Shown: positions 50,989-61,576 of the stretch, one piece after another | How positions within the stretch are numbered: the stretch's first letter is position 1 | Layout of the letters: each line of letters begins with the position of its first letter | NCBI RefSeq assembly: GCF_017303375.1 | Contig: NZ_JAFKOH010000011.1 | Span: forward strand, 86,169-150,168 | DNA length: 64,000 bases | From: Bacillus sp. NTK074B | GTDB taxonomy: Bacteria; Bacillota; Bacilli; Bacillales; Bacillaceae_B | Direction: 5' to 3' | The notes under the pieces: model-generated | Seen by the model: the letters and a program-made list of their open reading frames with translations, nothing else | Database searches by the model: none | Told to the model about the DNA's origin: nothing | Translations under genes and position numbers: made by a program

Positions 50989-51139
50989 AAAAAAATGCCT
51001 CTTTCAACTGAAAGAAGCATCGCCTGATTATCTCGACTTATCTCTCAGAATGAAATCATTCTGCAGGAATTGGCACCGTCCCATTTCTGGAGGTTGCCGG
51101 ACGTCATAGGGCCTGATCCCTCGGTCACTCTGGATAATT
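50989..51139 (-). promoter_or_regulatory. SAM-I (S-box) riboswitch with terminator before metN
   Basis: The minus strand from 51139 reads ATCCAGAG, GAGGGATCAGGCCC, GACGTCCGGCAACC, GGTGCCAATTCC and GAGAGATAAG, the conserved S-box boxes in order. A terminator follows (ATGCTTCTTTC and GAAAGAGGCAT, then seven T at 50989-51021). High SAM should stop transcription into metNPQ. Confidence 0.96.
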
Positions 51140-51176
51140 GAATGTATGTAATTTTCAAAAATTAATCTTATAAAGG

Positions 51177-51205
51177 ATAATACTGGGTATGTAAATGGAA
51201 GTCAA
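51177..51205 (-). promoter_or_regulatory. SigA promoter of the metNPQ operon
   Basis: TTGACT, 17 nt, TATTAT on the minus strand, about 30 nt before the riboswitch aptamer. Confidence 0.75.
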
Positions 51206-51454
51206 TAGGTGATTACCCGGCTTATTTTTTGTAAGCGTTATCTTTATTGATGCCTCAAGGGAAATTTATTTTCAAATCTTTTGAAAATAGATCTCTGAAT
51301 TCCAACAGAACGGTCCTTATTCTACTTACCTATTGTCGCCAACATTTCCGGCAAACCCACTTAAAAACAAATAGGAAACACCTCATCTATGAATCTCCGA
51401 CGGCCTTTCCAATCAGCAGCATTTATCCTTACAAACAGGTTGTTTACCCATACC
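51206..51454. other. Intergenic region between the met promoter and the LacI gene
   Basis: About 250 bases. TGTAAGCGTTATCT at 51231-51244 is cre-like (one or two mismatches). No reading frame with a ribosome site is visible. Confidence 0.45.
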
Positions 51455-51481
51455 AAAAAAGAGTAGCCCAGCCACCCTTTT
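51455..51481 (-). terminator. Terminator of the LacI-family gene
   Basis: AGGGTGGC and GCTACTCT pair (two G-U) around TGG, then TTTTTT on the minus strand, touching the stop codon. Confidence 0.65.
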
Positions 51482-52570
<1,089 letters not shown>

Positions 52571-52580
52571 TTAATTGGTT

Positions 52581-52594
52581 GAGGTCCGTCCCTC
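52581..52594 (-). repeat. Single GAGGGACGGACCTC repeat after the alpha-galactosidase gene
   Basis: A full reverse copy touching the stop codon of the gene. Confidence 0.8.
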
Positions 52595-54832
52595 TTAATT
52601 TACTTTGCGGAGCTTCCAGATGTGAGATTGGAAGTCTCCTTTGAGCCTGGTTTGTTCTGTTGCGACGGTGCCGTTGAAAATTGGAGGGATCAGTAGTCCG
52701 ATGTTCATCAGTTCATCTCCGTACAATCTCTCTTCGGTATGATTGATTTCATATAATGCTTCCGGGTCCAATCCCTGTAGGCGAATCCGAACCAATCCAG
52801 GATTGGGTTGTGCCAGTGTGCGGTAAAAAGCGACGATGGCTTCTTCTGCCTCCTGGTCCGCCACCATCCAGGAAGTATCATTTCCATTGAACGGACTTAA
52901 GAGACGATAAAAGGTTCCGAACTGGAGTAGTCGCCGATTTTCTTTTATAAAATGGATCTGTGTTTTCACTGTTTCCTTCTCTTCATCCGAAAAGCCTGTG
53001 GCGTCGAGTTCATATCCGAAAGCACCGAACATCGCTGCGTGAAAACGGGTTTCAAGCGGCGTCACTCGTCCTGTCTGGTGATTATGCCCACTCGAAACGT
53101 GGGCCCCCATGGATGATATCGGATAAACAAGTGACGTCCCCCATTGGATCTTCAGACGTTCCACCGCATCCGTGTTGTCACTCGTCCACGTTTGCGGCAT
53201 ATAGTAGATCATCCCCGGGTCAAACCGATTCCCTCCGCTTGCGCATGATTCGAAAAGGATATGAGGAAATCGGGTTGTCAATTTGTCCAACAACTTGTAA
53301 AGACCCAGCACATACCGGTGTGACACTTCACCCTGACGGCGGGCTGTGACCGATGCTGATCCGATTTCCGTCATGTTCCGGTTCATATCCCATTTCACAT
53401 AGGAAATCGGGGCTGAGGAAAATAAATTCTCCAATGTGTAATAAAGATGGTCCACCACCTCTTCATTCGCCATATCGAGAATGAACTGATTGCGTCCATG
53501 TGATAAGGTACGGTCGGTCACACCAAGAACCCAATCAGGATGCTCCCGGTACAGGTCACTTTCCTTTGACACCATTTCAGGCTCGACCCAGAGACCGAAC
53601 TGCATCCCCTTATCCCCGACGATGGCTTCGCTCAAACCTTTAATCCCATTCGGAAGCTTGTTCTGATCGGGTGTCCAATCACCAAGAGACGTCGTATCAT
53701 CATTCCGCTTTCCGAACCAGCCGTCATCCAGGGCGAACAGTTCAATTCCCAGTTCAGCGGCGGCGTCACAGATGCCGAGGATCTTTTCTTCGTTAAAATC
53801 AAAGTAGGTGGCTTCCCAGTTGTTGATAAGCACCGGGCGCTCCTTGTCCCTCCATTCCCCCCCGGCCAGTCGGGAACGGTATAAATCATGGTAAGTCTGG
53901 CTCATCCCGTTCAAGCCGGAATCAGAATACACCATCACTGCTTCAGGCGTTTGAAAGGAACACCCTCCTTCTACTGTCCAATCAAACCCAAACGGATTGA
54001 TTCCGAGAAGGGCACGGGATGTATCATAGGCATCCACTTCAACCCCGCCAAAGAAATTCCCGCTGTAGACGAGGCTGAAGCCGTACACTTCTCCCTGATT
54101 TTCAGACGCTTCTTGGGATTTCAAAGCAAAAAATGGATTGTGGTTGGAGCTCGAGACCCCCTTCTTACTATCGATGGACTGCAGTCCCTTTCTAAGGGGC
54201 AGACACGCAACATGACGTTCACGGATCCAGGCACCATGGAGGTGGAGGAAATCAAAGTCTGCATGGGGAAGGTCCAAAGACGCACTGAGCAAGCGCTCAA
54301 TCACCACCGGTTCACTTCCCTGATTACGAAGCTGAACGCTTCGCACGATCGCATCCCGCTCATGGTACACTGTATAGAGAATATCCATTTCAAGCATCGA
54401 AACGGTATCTTCCAACGTGATCGTCACGGTCTCCGCTTCGGATTCATCCTCCACATAGGTAGAAGGCAAACCGTCTAGAGACGGTTTCCCCTTTTCTAAA
54501 CGGTATCCTTTATAAGTGAAATGGGACGTCCTGCTGCCGCTTTCATGCTTCAGGACAAAGGCCGGCTCACGGTAATCACTGGTTCCAAAGCTCGGATACT
54601 CCTGGTTTAAATACTCCAGTGAAAAAAACGGATCCCCTTCATAGGGAAACGATGCGTTTCCAAGGGGCTCAGCCGGGAGCTGGATGAGATGGGAGAAATC
54701 ATCCCGATGCCTCACCTTTTTCCCGAAATACAGCTGCCCGAGCTGACCATTCTTCAGAATTGAAAAGATGTAGCTCGTGTTTTTCCCTTGCAGATGAAAT
54801 TGCTTGCGTTCTTCGTTGATGAATACCGGCAT
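52595..54832 (-). CDS. Alpha-galactosidase, GH36
   Basis: A 745-residue enzyme with an N-terminal beta-sandwich, a central (beta/alpha)8 barrel and a C-terminal beta domain. It hydrolyses alpha-1,6-galactosides such as melibiose and raffinose. The nucleophile is D482 in YVKWDMNR and the acid/base D552 in WTSDNTDAVER. Substrate residues are in ESCASGGNRFDPG. There is no signal peptide, so it acts on sugar imported by the adjacent ABC permeases. The ATG has AAGGAGGGACTCAT upstream and it follows the permease gene by 15 bases. Confidence 0.95.
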   Translation of the reverse strand: MPVFINEERKQFHLQGKNTSYIFSILKNGQLGQLYFGKKVRHRDDFSHLIQLPAEPLGNASFPYEGDPFFSLEYLNQEYPSFGTSDYREPAFVLKHESGSRTSHFTYKGYRLEKGKPSLDGLPSTYVEDESEAETVTITLEDTVSMLEMDILYTVYHERDAIVRSVQLRNQGSEPVVIERLLSASLDLPHADFDFLHLHGAWIRERHVACLPLRKGLQSIDSKKGVSSSNHNPFFALKSQEASENQGEVYGFSLVYSGNFFGGVEVDAYDTSRALLGINPFGFDWTVEGGCSFQTPEAVMVYSDSGLNGMSQTYHDLYRSRLAGGEWRDKERPVLINNWEATYFDFNEEKILGICDAAAELGIELFALDDGWFGKRNDDTTSLGDWTPDQNKLPNGIKGLSEAIVGDKGMQFGLWVEPEMVSKESDLYREHPDWVLGVTDRTLSHGRNQFILDMANEEVVDHLYYTLENLFSSAPISYVKWDMNRNMTEIGSASVTARRQGEVSHRYVLGLYKLLDKLTTRFPHILFESCASGGNRFDPGMIYYMPQTWTSDNTDAVERLKIQWGTSLVYPISSMGAHVSSGHNHQTGRVTPLETRFHAAMFGAFGYELDATGFSDEEKETVKTQIHFIKENRRLLQFGTFYRLLSPFNGNDTSWMVADQEAEEAIVAFYRTLAQPNPGLVRIRLQGLDPEALYEINHTEERLYGDELMNIGLLIPPIFNGTVATEQTRLKGDFQSHIWKLRKVN

Positions 54833-54847
54833 ATGAGTCCCTCCTTA

Positions 54848-55672
54848 TTATTTAACGGCACTGCCAAGCATGCCAGAAATAAACTGGCGTTGAAGAGCCA
54901 GGAAGAAAATGATGATTGGAATCGTTGCGATGGTCACTCCTGCCATGACCTGACCATAGTCGATTCTGGAAAGACCGAATAAACTGGAAAGCGCCACGGG
55001 GAAGGTGTACATATCCGTCGATGACAGTGCGATCAACGGCCATAGGAAGCTGTTCCACTGGTACAGGAATAAGAAAATCGCTGTCGCAGCAAGTGCAGGC
55101 TTCATGGACGGCATGACGATCTTGAAGAAAATCTTCCATTCCCCCGAGCCGTCGATCCGCGCAGCTTCAATGAGGGAAGTGGGGAAAGCCAGCATATTCT
55201 GCCTCATCAGGAAAATCGCAAATGGGTAGGCAAGGTTGGGAAGGATCACGGCTTTATACGTGTTCAACCATCCGAATCCCGCCATCATTTTGAACAGTGG
55301 AATGATGGTCGCATGATAAGGCACCATCATCGACAGCAAGAAGATTCCAAAGATGATATTCCTGCCTTTGAAGCGGAATTTTGCAAAGGCATAGGCCGCC
55401 ATGGAACAGATCAACAAGCTCAGAATTGTGTAGACGATGGCGATGAATAACGAATTGAACATGACGCGTCCGATCCCGATCGCTTCGTTCAGATTTTGTA
55501 CATTTTCCACCAGTTTTTCGCCAGGTGCAAGGACCGGCGGCTTCGAGAACATTTTTCCGCTTTCATTCGTCGCGCCGATCGCTGCCCAGTAAAAGGGAAA
55601 TAACGATACAAGCGCACCAAGAGCTAATACGATATACAGAACGATTTTTCTACCTGATTTTGATTGTTTCAT
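54848..55672 (-). CDS. Sugar ABC transporter permease (MsmG type)
   Basis: A 274-residue permease with six membrane segments and the EAA loop (EAARIDGSGEWKIFFKIVMP near residues 167-186). MsmG/MalG-like proteins end with a conserved tail that contacts the ATPase (here QRQFISGMLGSAVK). Its start overlaps the previous gene by 4 bases (ATGA), a coupled pair. No ATPase gene is present in the operon; such CUT1 systems often share one MsmK ATPase encoded elsewhere (family knowledge). Confidence 0.92.
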   Translation of the reverse strand: MKQSKSGRKIVLYIVLALGALVSLFPFYWAAIGATNESGKMFSKPPVLAPGEKLVENVQNLNEAIGIGRVMFNSLFIAIVYTILSLLICSMAAYAFAKFRFKGRNIIFGIFLLSMMVPYHATIIPLFKMMAGFGWLNTYKAVILPNLAYPFAIFLMRQNMLAFPTSLIEAARIDGSGEWKIFFKIVMPSMKPALAATAIFLFLYQWNSFLWPLIALSSTDMYTFPVALSSLFGLSRIDYGQVMAGVTIATIPIIIFFLALQRQFISGMLGSAVK

Positions 55673-56523
55673 TCTTGATCACCCGTAATTTTGAATTGGA
55701 TAAACGTCATGATCCCGATTAGAATCACGATGACATATGCAATCGTTGAAGCGTAACCGAAGTCGAAGTAACGGAATCCTGTTTGATACAAATACATACC
55801 GATCGTTAATGTCGCATCACTCGGTCCACCCTTTGTCAGAACGAACGGTTCATCGAATAATTGCAGCGTCCCGATGGTGGATAGAACGACCGTAAAGAGA
55901 ATCACCGGCTTTAATTGAGGAATGGTGATGAAGAAGAACTGGCGAATGCGGGAAGCGCCGTCCATGCTGGCCGCCTCGTAAAGCTCTTCGGGAATATTCT
56001 GAAGTCCGGCTAAATAGATGACCATATTGTAACCCACCCACCGCCATGTCATGGCTATGATCAGGGATGCCTTCGCCCAGAAAGGATCGTTCAGCCACGG
56101 GATCGCCTTGAAGCCCAATGACGTCAATAGCTGATTGACGACCCCATCGTTCATCAGCATGATGGAGAAAATGATGGAGTAGGCCACCAGGGACGTGACA
56201 GCCGGAAGAAAGAAGGTGACTCGGAAGAAGCCCTTCATTCGAAGCAGAGCTGAATTTAATAAGGAGGCCAATACGAGCGCCAGCAGCACCATGATCGGTA
56301 CTTGAATGACGAGCAGGATAAAGGTGTTTTTCAGTGCCGTATGAAAGATGTCATCAGACAGCAAACGCTTATAATTATCAAGTCCGACAAATGTCAGCGT
56401 CGCTCCCTGACCTGTCTGGAAGCTCAGAATAAAAGAAGAGATGATCGGATAGAGCATGAACACACTGAACAGAATGACTGCGGGTGCAATGAATAAATAT
56501 GGAATATATGATTTCGTTTTCAT
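55669..56523 (-). CDS. Sugar ABC transporter permease (MsmF type)
   Basis: A 284-residue permease with six membrane segments (first IPYLFIAPAVILFSVFMLYP, residues 7-26) and the EAA loop YEAASMDGASRIRQFFFITI near residues 182-201. It is the MalF-like partner of the next permease. The ATG at 56523 has GGAAAGAAGGTTGACGT upstream. A hairpin separates it from the binding-protein gene, a usual way to make more binding protein than permease. Confidence 0.92.
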   Translation of the reverse strand: MKTKSYIPYLFIAPAVILFSVFMLYPIISSFILSFQTGQGATLTFVGLDNYKRLLSDDIFHTALKNTFILLVIQVPIMVLLALVLASLLNSALLRMKGFFRVTFFLPAVTSLVAYSIIFSIMLMNDGVVNQLLTSLGFKAIPWLNDPFWAKASLIIAMTWRWVGYNMVIYLAGLQNIPEELYEAASMDGASRIRQFFFITIPQLKPVILFTVVLSTIGTLQLFDEPFVLTKGGPSDATLTIGMYLYQTGFRYFDFGYASTIAYVIVILIGIMTFIQFKITGDQE

Positions 56524-56575
56524 ACGTCAACCTTCTTTCCGGTAGGAAGCCTTAGAAGCCGCCCTGTTTCTTGAT

Positions 56576-56634
56576 AGAAAAAGAGAGACTTAGACCACAA
56601 GAACCCCTTGGCTCTAACTCTCTCTTTTCTTACT
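56576..56634 (-). terminator. Hairpin between binding-protein and permease genes
   Basis: On the minus strand AAGAGAGAG...TTAGAG and TCTAAG...TCTCTCTT pair around a 15-nt loop, then TTCTATC. It is probably a partial terminator or mRNA stabiliser inside the operon. Confidence 0.6.
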
Positions 56635-56636
56635 CC

Positions 56637-57922
56637 TTACTTGTTGATATCACGTTTCGTCCGGTCACTTAAGCGTTTTGCCGCTTCTTCAAGGGCTTTT
56701 TCCGCTTTGGTTCCATTGAATGCATCGGCTTGCGCCTTGATGGCTTCATCCAATGCAAGGGAATAGTCTTTCGTGTAGTAAGCCGTCGGGACATCCTTCA
56801 TTTCATCTGCAAACAGCTTCCAGATGTTTTGTCCTCCGAAGAATTCCACTTCGCCATTAAATACGTCGGACTCATACGTCGTATTCAGGGATGGGAACAG
56901 TCCGTAGTCTTCCATCGCCATGATTTGAGTATCCTTGTCTGTTGAGAAGTATTCTAAGAAATCATACGCTGCGTCTGCGTTTTTACTTTCTGCAGGAATC
57001 ATCCAGCTTGAACCTCCAAGGTTGGAAGCACGGTTGCCGCCTTCTTCGACTGCAGGAAGTAAGAATACGCCCCAGTCTCCACTCGTATCCTTCGCCTGAT
57101 CCACAATCGTTCCGTAATACCATGCACCGAAGGGAATCGTCGCAACGGAGCCATCGACTGTAGAAGAAACAACGCCATTCCAGCCGTCGACGTTTTTAAT
57201 TAAATCCGCATCGGCAAATTTTTTCTGGATTTCCATGGCTTTCACTGCTTTTGAATTGGTCAGGTCGATGTTGCCTTTTTCGTCATAATAGAAAACACCC
57301 TGCTGGTTCAGCATCATACGGAAAGTCGGGTCATCTTTGAACATATCAAGAGGCATGGCATATGAACCGGTTGCCTCCTTGATTTTCTTCCCGGCTTCGA
57401 GGAAATCATCCCATGTACTGATGTCTTCTGCTTTCACTCCCGCTTTTTCAAACAGGCTGCGGCGATAGAACATTCCGCCAGGACCCGCATCAAACGGCAT
57501 GGCGTAATATTTGCCTTCCACTTGCGCCAGGTCATTTTTGAACGATGGGAATTGATCTTCGTGATCTGAGAATCCTTTATCAGAAAGATTCAAGAATCCT
57601 TCAGGGAATGCTTCCACATAACCATGGATACGATCGTCTTCCACCAATACGATATCAGGAAGGCCGACACCGCCAGCCGCTAAGCCCGTGGATAACTTGT
57701 CATAGACGTCCAGTCGTCCGATATCCTCCACCTTCAGTTTTACGTTCGGGTGATCTTTTTGATATTCCTTGACGGCATCATTCAGAGCCCTACGTTCACA
57801 TTCCATGCCCAGGCAGTCAGTGTCACCTTCCCGTCCTTGCTTTCGGAACCACTGCTTCCTGAACTGCATCCGGCAATGATCAACGTCGCAATGATACCCA
57901 TTAAAACGAAAACCTTCTTCAT
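56637..57922 (-). pseudogene. Sugar-binding lipoprotein (MsmE type) with a 1-nt frameshift
   Basis: The true start is the ATG at 57922 with GGGG upstream: MKKVFVLMGIIATLIIAGCS, a lipoprotein signal (Cys19). After AWAWNVNVG the frame hits TGA at 57782-57784. The family sequence continues in the next frame (ALNDAVKEYQKDHPNVKLKV...) to the stop at 56637, giving a binding protein of ~428 residues with a GLAAGGVGLPDIVLVEDDRI region. A single base is missing near 57787-57790. Without it the alpha-galactoside importer lacks its receptor, unless this is a sequencing error or the frame is recoded. All other operon genes are intact. Confidence 0.88.
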
Positions 57923-57990
57923 ACCCCATGTCCCCCTTGTTTTTCATAGATTAAAAGAGCTGTAATCGTCTCCCGTAACAATCACTCATA

Positions 57991-58004
57991 AGAAAGCGTT
58001 TACA
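57991..58004 (-). promoter_or_regulatory. cre site before the alpha-galactoside operon
   Basis: TGTAAACGCTTTCT on the minus strand matches the CcpA cre consensus except for the last base, about 70 bp before the binding-protein start. Catabolite repression of a sugar operon fits. Confidence 0.6.
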
Positions 58005-58155
58005 TCTTATGTACGATTTTAGTAAATATTCAGATATCAGTCAAGTTAATTTTAGTAAAATTTTTATTTTTTTTACCTGCTAAAAAAGAGGGTACACTCA
58101 TACATTGGTAGATTGAATGATTTCAGTGTTATGGCTGAATAAGGGAAGCTGTAAA

Positions 58156-58199
58156 AAAGCGTCCGGAAAGCCAGTCTTCACTGACTTCCCGGACGCTAC
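58156..58199 (-). terminator. Terminator of the DUF2922 gene
   Basis: GCGTCCGGGAAGTCAGT and ACTGGCTTTCCGGACGC pair around GAAG, then TTTTTT on the minus strand. Confidence 0.93.
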
Positions 58200-58203
58200 T
58201 TAT

Positions 58204-58422
58204 TTACATCACATCATAATCCGTTACATTCCGCTCCACTACGCGGGCTCCTTCCACACTGACGAACGCACCCGTCGAACTCCCAAACACGTCGGTCGCA
58301 ATCAGGTTGTCCATTGCGGCTTTGACCGCCAATGTGTCAATCGGCTCGATGGGATCATTGATGGATAGCTTCGCTGACTTCCCTTCTTCGGTTTTGAATT
58401 CCAGTTCCAATACTTTTGCCAT
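58204..58422 (-). CDS. DUF2922 family small protein
   Basis: A 72-residue protein: MAKVLELEFKTEEGKSAKLS, then VKAAMDNLIATDVFGSSTGA, matching DUF2922, a family of small cytosolic proteins of unknown role in Bacilli. The ATG has AAAGGAGGAATAACAG upstream. It follows a DUF1659 gene by 39 bases; the two families are regularly paired, which supports both calls. Confidence 0.88.
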   Translation of the reverse strand: MAKVLELEFKTEEGKSAKLSINDPIEPIDTLAVKAAMDNLIATDVFGSSTGAFVSVEGARVVERNVTDYDVM

Positions 58423-58461
58423 CTGTTATTCCTCCTTTCCTATAAGATACCTCTTTTCCGG

Positions 58462-58680
58462 TTACTCATTAATGTCGAAGCTTTGGAGCTTTTCAACGTT
58501 GAAAAGCACTTTGGATGAAAGACTTGCGATGGATAATGCTGCACTGTTCATATCATCCGGCGTTGCCAGGGCATTGATGTAGTTGTAAGATTTGTACGCA
58601 AACTTAGGTTTCCCTTTCTCGTCCAGGCCATCATTGAAAGCCAAACGTATTCTTGTCGATTTCAAATCCGCTGTTGCCAT
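58462..58680 (-). CDS. DUF1659 family small protein
   Basis: A 72-residue protein: MATADLKSTRIRLAFNDGLD at the start and ALSIASLSSKVLFNVEKLQS later, matching DUF1659, of unknown role. The ATG at 58680 has AAAGGAGGTGAGGCAC upstream, an excellent site. It forms an operon with the DUF2922 gene. Confidence 0.88.
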   Translation of the reverse strand: MATADLKSTRIRLAFNDGLDEKGKPKFAYKSYNYINALATPDDMNSAALSIASLSSKVLFNVEKLQSFDINE

Positions 58681-58741
58681 GTGCCTCACCTCCTTTCACC
58701 CTTTATATAGGGACTTGAAAGAAGATCAGACACCCTTTGAC

Positions 58742-58776
58742 GAAAAAAAAACCGGAGATCACTGTCTCCGGTTTTC
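58742..58776 (-). terminator. Terminator of the yhgE-like gene
   Basis: AAACCGGAGA and TCTCCGGTTT pair around CAGTGA, then TTTTTT on the minus strand. Confidence 0.92.
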
Positions 58777-58778
58777 CA

Positions 58779-61505
58779 TCATGCTTCTATTTCACGGTAA
58801 TGCCTCCTGCGAAGGATACGAAATCTGAATGTGAGATAAAGGATGGTTCCTCCCATGGCAACAAATAAGAAGATAAGGGTGAACATCACATTATGCCACA
58901 TGAACGCATAATCCCCTGTGGAGATAATGGCCCTGAATGCATTGATTGTATACGTCATCGGCAAGAAATTCGAGAAGTGCTGCAGGAATTCAGGGATCAA
59001 TTCCACCGGATAGGTTCCTGCACTGCTCGTCAATTGTAGTATCAGGATGAGAATCCCGATGAATCGTCCTGGATTATCGAGTGTTGTCACCAGGAATTGG
59101 ATAATTGATAGGAACGTCCAGCTTGCCAGGATGCTCATCATGATAAAGAGTGGGATACTGGTCACTTCAAGGCCGAGTCCCCATAAAAGAATAGAATCGG
59201 CCAGTAGCGCCTGAAATACCCCTGCAAACAGGAGAACGCCGAATTTCCCGATGAACCATCCGAATCCGCTGCTTGGTGTGACAGCCGGTTCCCGCATCGG
59301 GAAGATGATCGAAATCACGAGTGCCCCGACAAACAAGCTGAGTGACAGGAAGTACGGGGTGAAGCCCGTTCCATAGTTTGGTACATCATGAATCGGCTTG
59401 TCGGTGAGGGTGACAGGTTTTGCGAACATATCATAGATATCGTCATTGGCGTTGACGTCATTCGCATCCTTGGCACCATCAGCAAGCTTATCTTTCAGCT
59501 CGGAGGATCCATCTGTCAGTTTATTCAGACCATCTGTCAGGTCGGTTGAACCGTTTGAAAGTTCGCCGAGACCGGATGATAAGTCCGTGGATCCGTTCCG
59601 GAGTTCTCCCAGTCCGCTCATGAGATCTTTGAATTTGCTTGAGAACATACCCAGTCCTTCCGACAGATCATTCGACCCTTTTGAAAGCTCGCCAAGTCCG
59701 TTGTACAGTTTTCCGGAACCGGCATACAGGCCGCCGAGACCGTTCACCAGTCGATCAGAGCCCGTAGATAAACGGCTCGTTCCATCAGCGAGATCGGAGG
59801 ATCCTTTGGCGAGTTTTTCTGAGCCTTTTTGTAAGGCGTCGGTTCCATCGTCCAGTTTTCCCAGGCCCGTGGTTAAGGCGGTGCTTCCGTTTACGAGTTG
59901 CTGAACACCTGTTTTGGCATCGCCTAATTTTTCACTGAATTGAGAAAGACCTGAAACGAGTTGATTCTGGCCATCAGCCAGTCGATCTGCTCCAGCTGCC
60001 AGCTTTTGCTGACCATCTGTAATCTGTCCGAATCCTTTTAATATCTTTGACTGGCCATCCGATACTTCTTTCGCACCGGATGAGAGGTCTTCGGATTTGG
60101 ACTGCAGAACAGCTGCATTGTCTGAAAGTTGCTGCAAACCTCCACTTACCTTCTGACTGCCGCCTGTCAATTGACTAAGAGATGATTTTAGTTCTTGCAA
60201 ACGCTGCTTTTGAGCAGGATCCTGTTCCTGTGCAATCAGAAGATCGACATTGGCCGTCGCTTCCTGCAGACCTTGACTGACTTGATCAGACCCTGTTTTC
60301 GTCTCGTCTGCACCATTTTTAAAGTCAACCGCCTTACCAGCCAGTGCACCAGCCCCATCGGCTACCTGCTTCGAGCCTTCAGCCAAATCTGGAAGGTTAT
60401 CATTCATCTCATTTAATCCATCTTGAGACTGATGAAGGCCACCTGCAAGATCCTGTGCGCCTTTTTGCGTTTCCTTCGCTCCGTCCAGAAGCTTTGTATT
60501 TCCTTCCGTCATTTGCGTGAGGGCCGCATCAAAGGATTGAAGTCCGTCCGATACCTTTTTCGAGCCCGCATACGCCGTATCGACACCTGTCGAAAAGGAC
60601 GTGGACTTACCGGCGAGTTCCTGAAGCTTTTCATTTAACGTTTGAGCTCCGCTATTCACGCTGTTGATTCCGCCGTTCAGGTCTTTTGCGCCATTTTGAG
60701 CTTTTCCGATATTCTCTTTCAGGTCGCCTGCTCCACTCTGGGCTGAGTTTGCGCCATTTTCAAGCTTATTGGCACCCGCTGCAACGGAGCCGACACCGTC
60801 GTCGAGTTTATTCGCACCGGATTGGGCATCTCCAATTCCGTCCGACAGTTTATTGGCTCCTTCATGGGCCGAGTCGATCCCGTCGTGAAGGTCATCGGAA
60901 CCCGATTTGGCATTGCCCAGCTTATCAGTCAGCTCTCCCGCTCCATCACTGGCTTCGTTCAGTTTGTCCCCGATTTCCTTGATGTGATCATACATTGATT
61001 CCGCATAGGTTTTGGTGACGGCTTGCGATACCTCTTCCTTGATCTTTTCAATCCCGGAATCTCCTATTTTTGAAGAAAGGTAATTGGAGCCCTGATTGGC
61101 CGTATAGATCAATTCAAGTTTTTCAGGATGAACCTCCTTAAGAGTGGTGGCATGTTCAGAGAAATTTTCGGGAATTTCGATTTTTAAATAATAGTCCCTG
61201 TTCTCAAGTCCCCGATCGGCTTTCTTTTCATCCACGAATCTCCAGTCAAATTTGTTATTTTCTTTCAAGTCTTCTACAAAGTCTTTACCGATCGTTAATT
61301 TTTCACCGTCGAAATCTGCGCCTTTATCTTTATTGACGACGGCGACAGGGAGCTGATCCACCTGTCCGTACGGATCCCAGAACGCCCATAAGAATGTACC
61401 ACTGTATAACACAGGGACAAACAATACGGCTAAGACGGCAATCAACAGGGTTTTATTCGTGAAAATGTTACGAAATTCACCCTTAAGTGAATGCAATCCT
61501 TTCAT
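58779..61505 (-). CDS. YhgE/Pip family membrane protein
   Basis: A 908-residue protein. One N-terminal membrane segment (LLIAVLAVLFVPVLYSGTFL, ~19-38) is followed by a Pip extracellular domain. A long helical region (~190-690) is built of many short repeats of the type DLxxGxxxLxxG, for example LSKGSNDLSEGLGMFSSKFK. Five or six membrane segments form the C-terminal ABC-2-like domain. The family includes the phage infection protein Pip and T7SS-associated proteins; the transported substrate is unknown. The ATG is at 61505; a candidate TetR operator lies just upstream and the TetR gene is next. Confidence 0.9.
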   Translation of the reverse strand: MKGLHSLKGEFRNIFTNKTLLIAVLAVLFVPVLYSGTFLWAFWDPYGQVDQLPVAVVNKDKGADFDGEKLTIGKDFVEDLKENNKFDWRFVDEKKADRGLENRDYYLKIEIPENFSEHATTLKEVHPEKLELIYTANQGSNYLSSKIGDSGIEKIKEEVSQAVTKTYAESMYDHIKEIGDKLNEASDGAGELTDKLGNAKSGSDDLHDGIDSAHEGANKLSDGIGDAQSGANKLDDGVGSVAAGANKLENGANSAQSGAGDLKENIGKAQNGAKDLNGGINSVNSGAQTLNEKLQELAGKSTSFSTGVDTAYAGSKKVSDGLQSFDAALTQMTEGNTKLLDGAKETQKGAQDLAGGLHQSQDGLNEMNDNLPDLAEGSKQVADGAGALAGKAVDFKNGADETKTGSDQVSQGLQEATANVDLLIAQEQDPAQKQRLQELKSSLSQLTGGSQKVSGGLQQLSDNAAVLQSKSEDLSSGAKEVSDGQSKILKGFGQITDGQQKLAAGADRLADGQNQLVSGLSQFSEKLGDAKTGVQQLVNGSTALTTGLGKLDDGTDALQKGSEKLAKGSSDLADGTSRLSTGSDRLVNGLGGLYAGSGKLYNGLGELSKGSNDLSEGLGMFSSKFKDLMSGLGELRNGSTDLSSGLGELSNGSTDLTDGLNKLTDGSSELKDKLADGAKDANDVNANDDIYDMFAKPVTLTDKPIHDVPNYGTGFTPYFLSLSLFVGALVISIIFPMREPAVTPSSGFGWFIGKFGVLLFAGVFQALLADSILLWGLGLEVTSIPLFIMMSILASWTFLSIIQFLVTTLDNPGRFIGILILILQLTSSAGTYPVELIPEFLQHFSNFLPMTYTINAFRAIISTGDYAFMWHNVMFTLIFLFVAMGGTILYLTFRFRILRRRHYREIEA

Positions 61506-61525
61506 TTTATCAACCCTTTCGAATA

Positions 61526-61552
61526 TATGACTATTTTCACCATTTGGTCATA
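61526..61552. promoter_or_regulatory. Candidate TetR operator before the yhgE-like gene
   Basis: TATGAC (61526-61531) and GTCATA (61547-61552) are inverted copies around a central ACCATTTGGT-like palindrome, in the 70-bp gap between the two genes. Its position fits repression of yhgE by the neighbouring TetR protein. Confidence 0.55.
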
Positions 61553-61576
61553 GACGTCTAAAAAAGAAAGGACCAT

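Noticed and set aside
58779..61505. Repetitive middle of the YhgE-like protein considered as an assembly artefact
   Set aside because: The repeats are imperfect at DNA level and typical of the family, so the frame is accepted as real.
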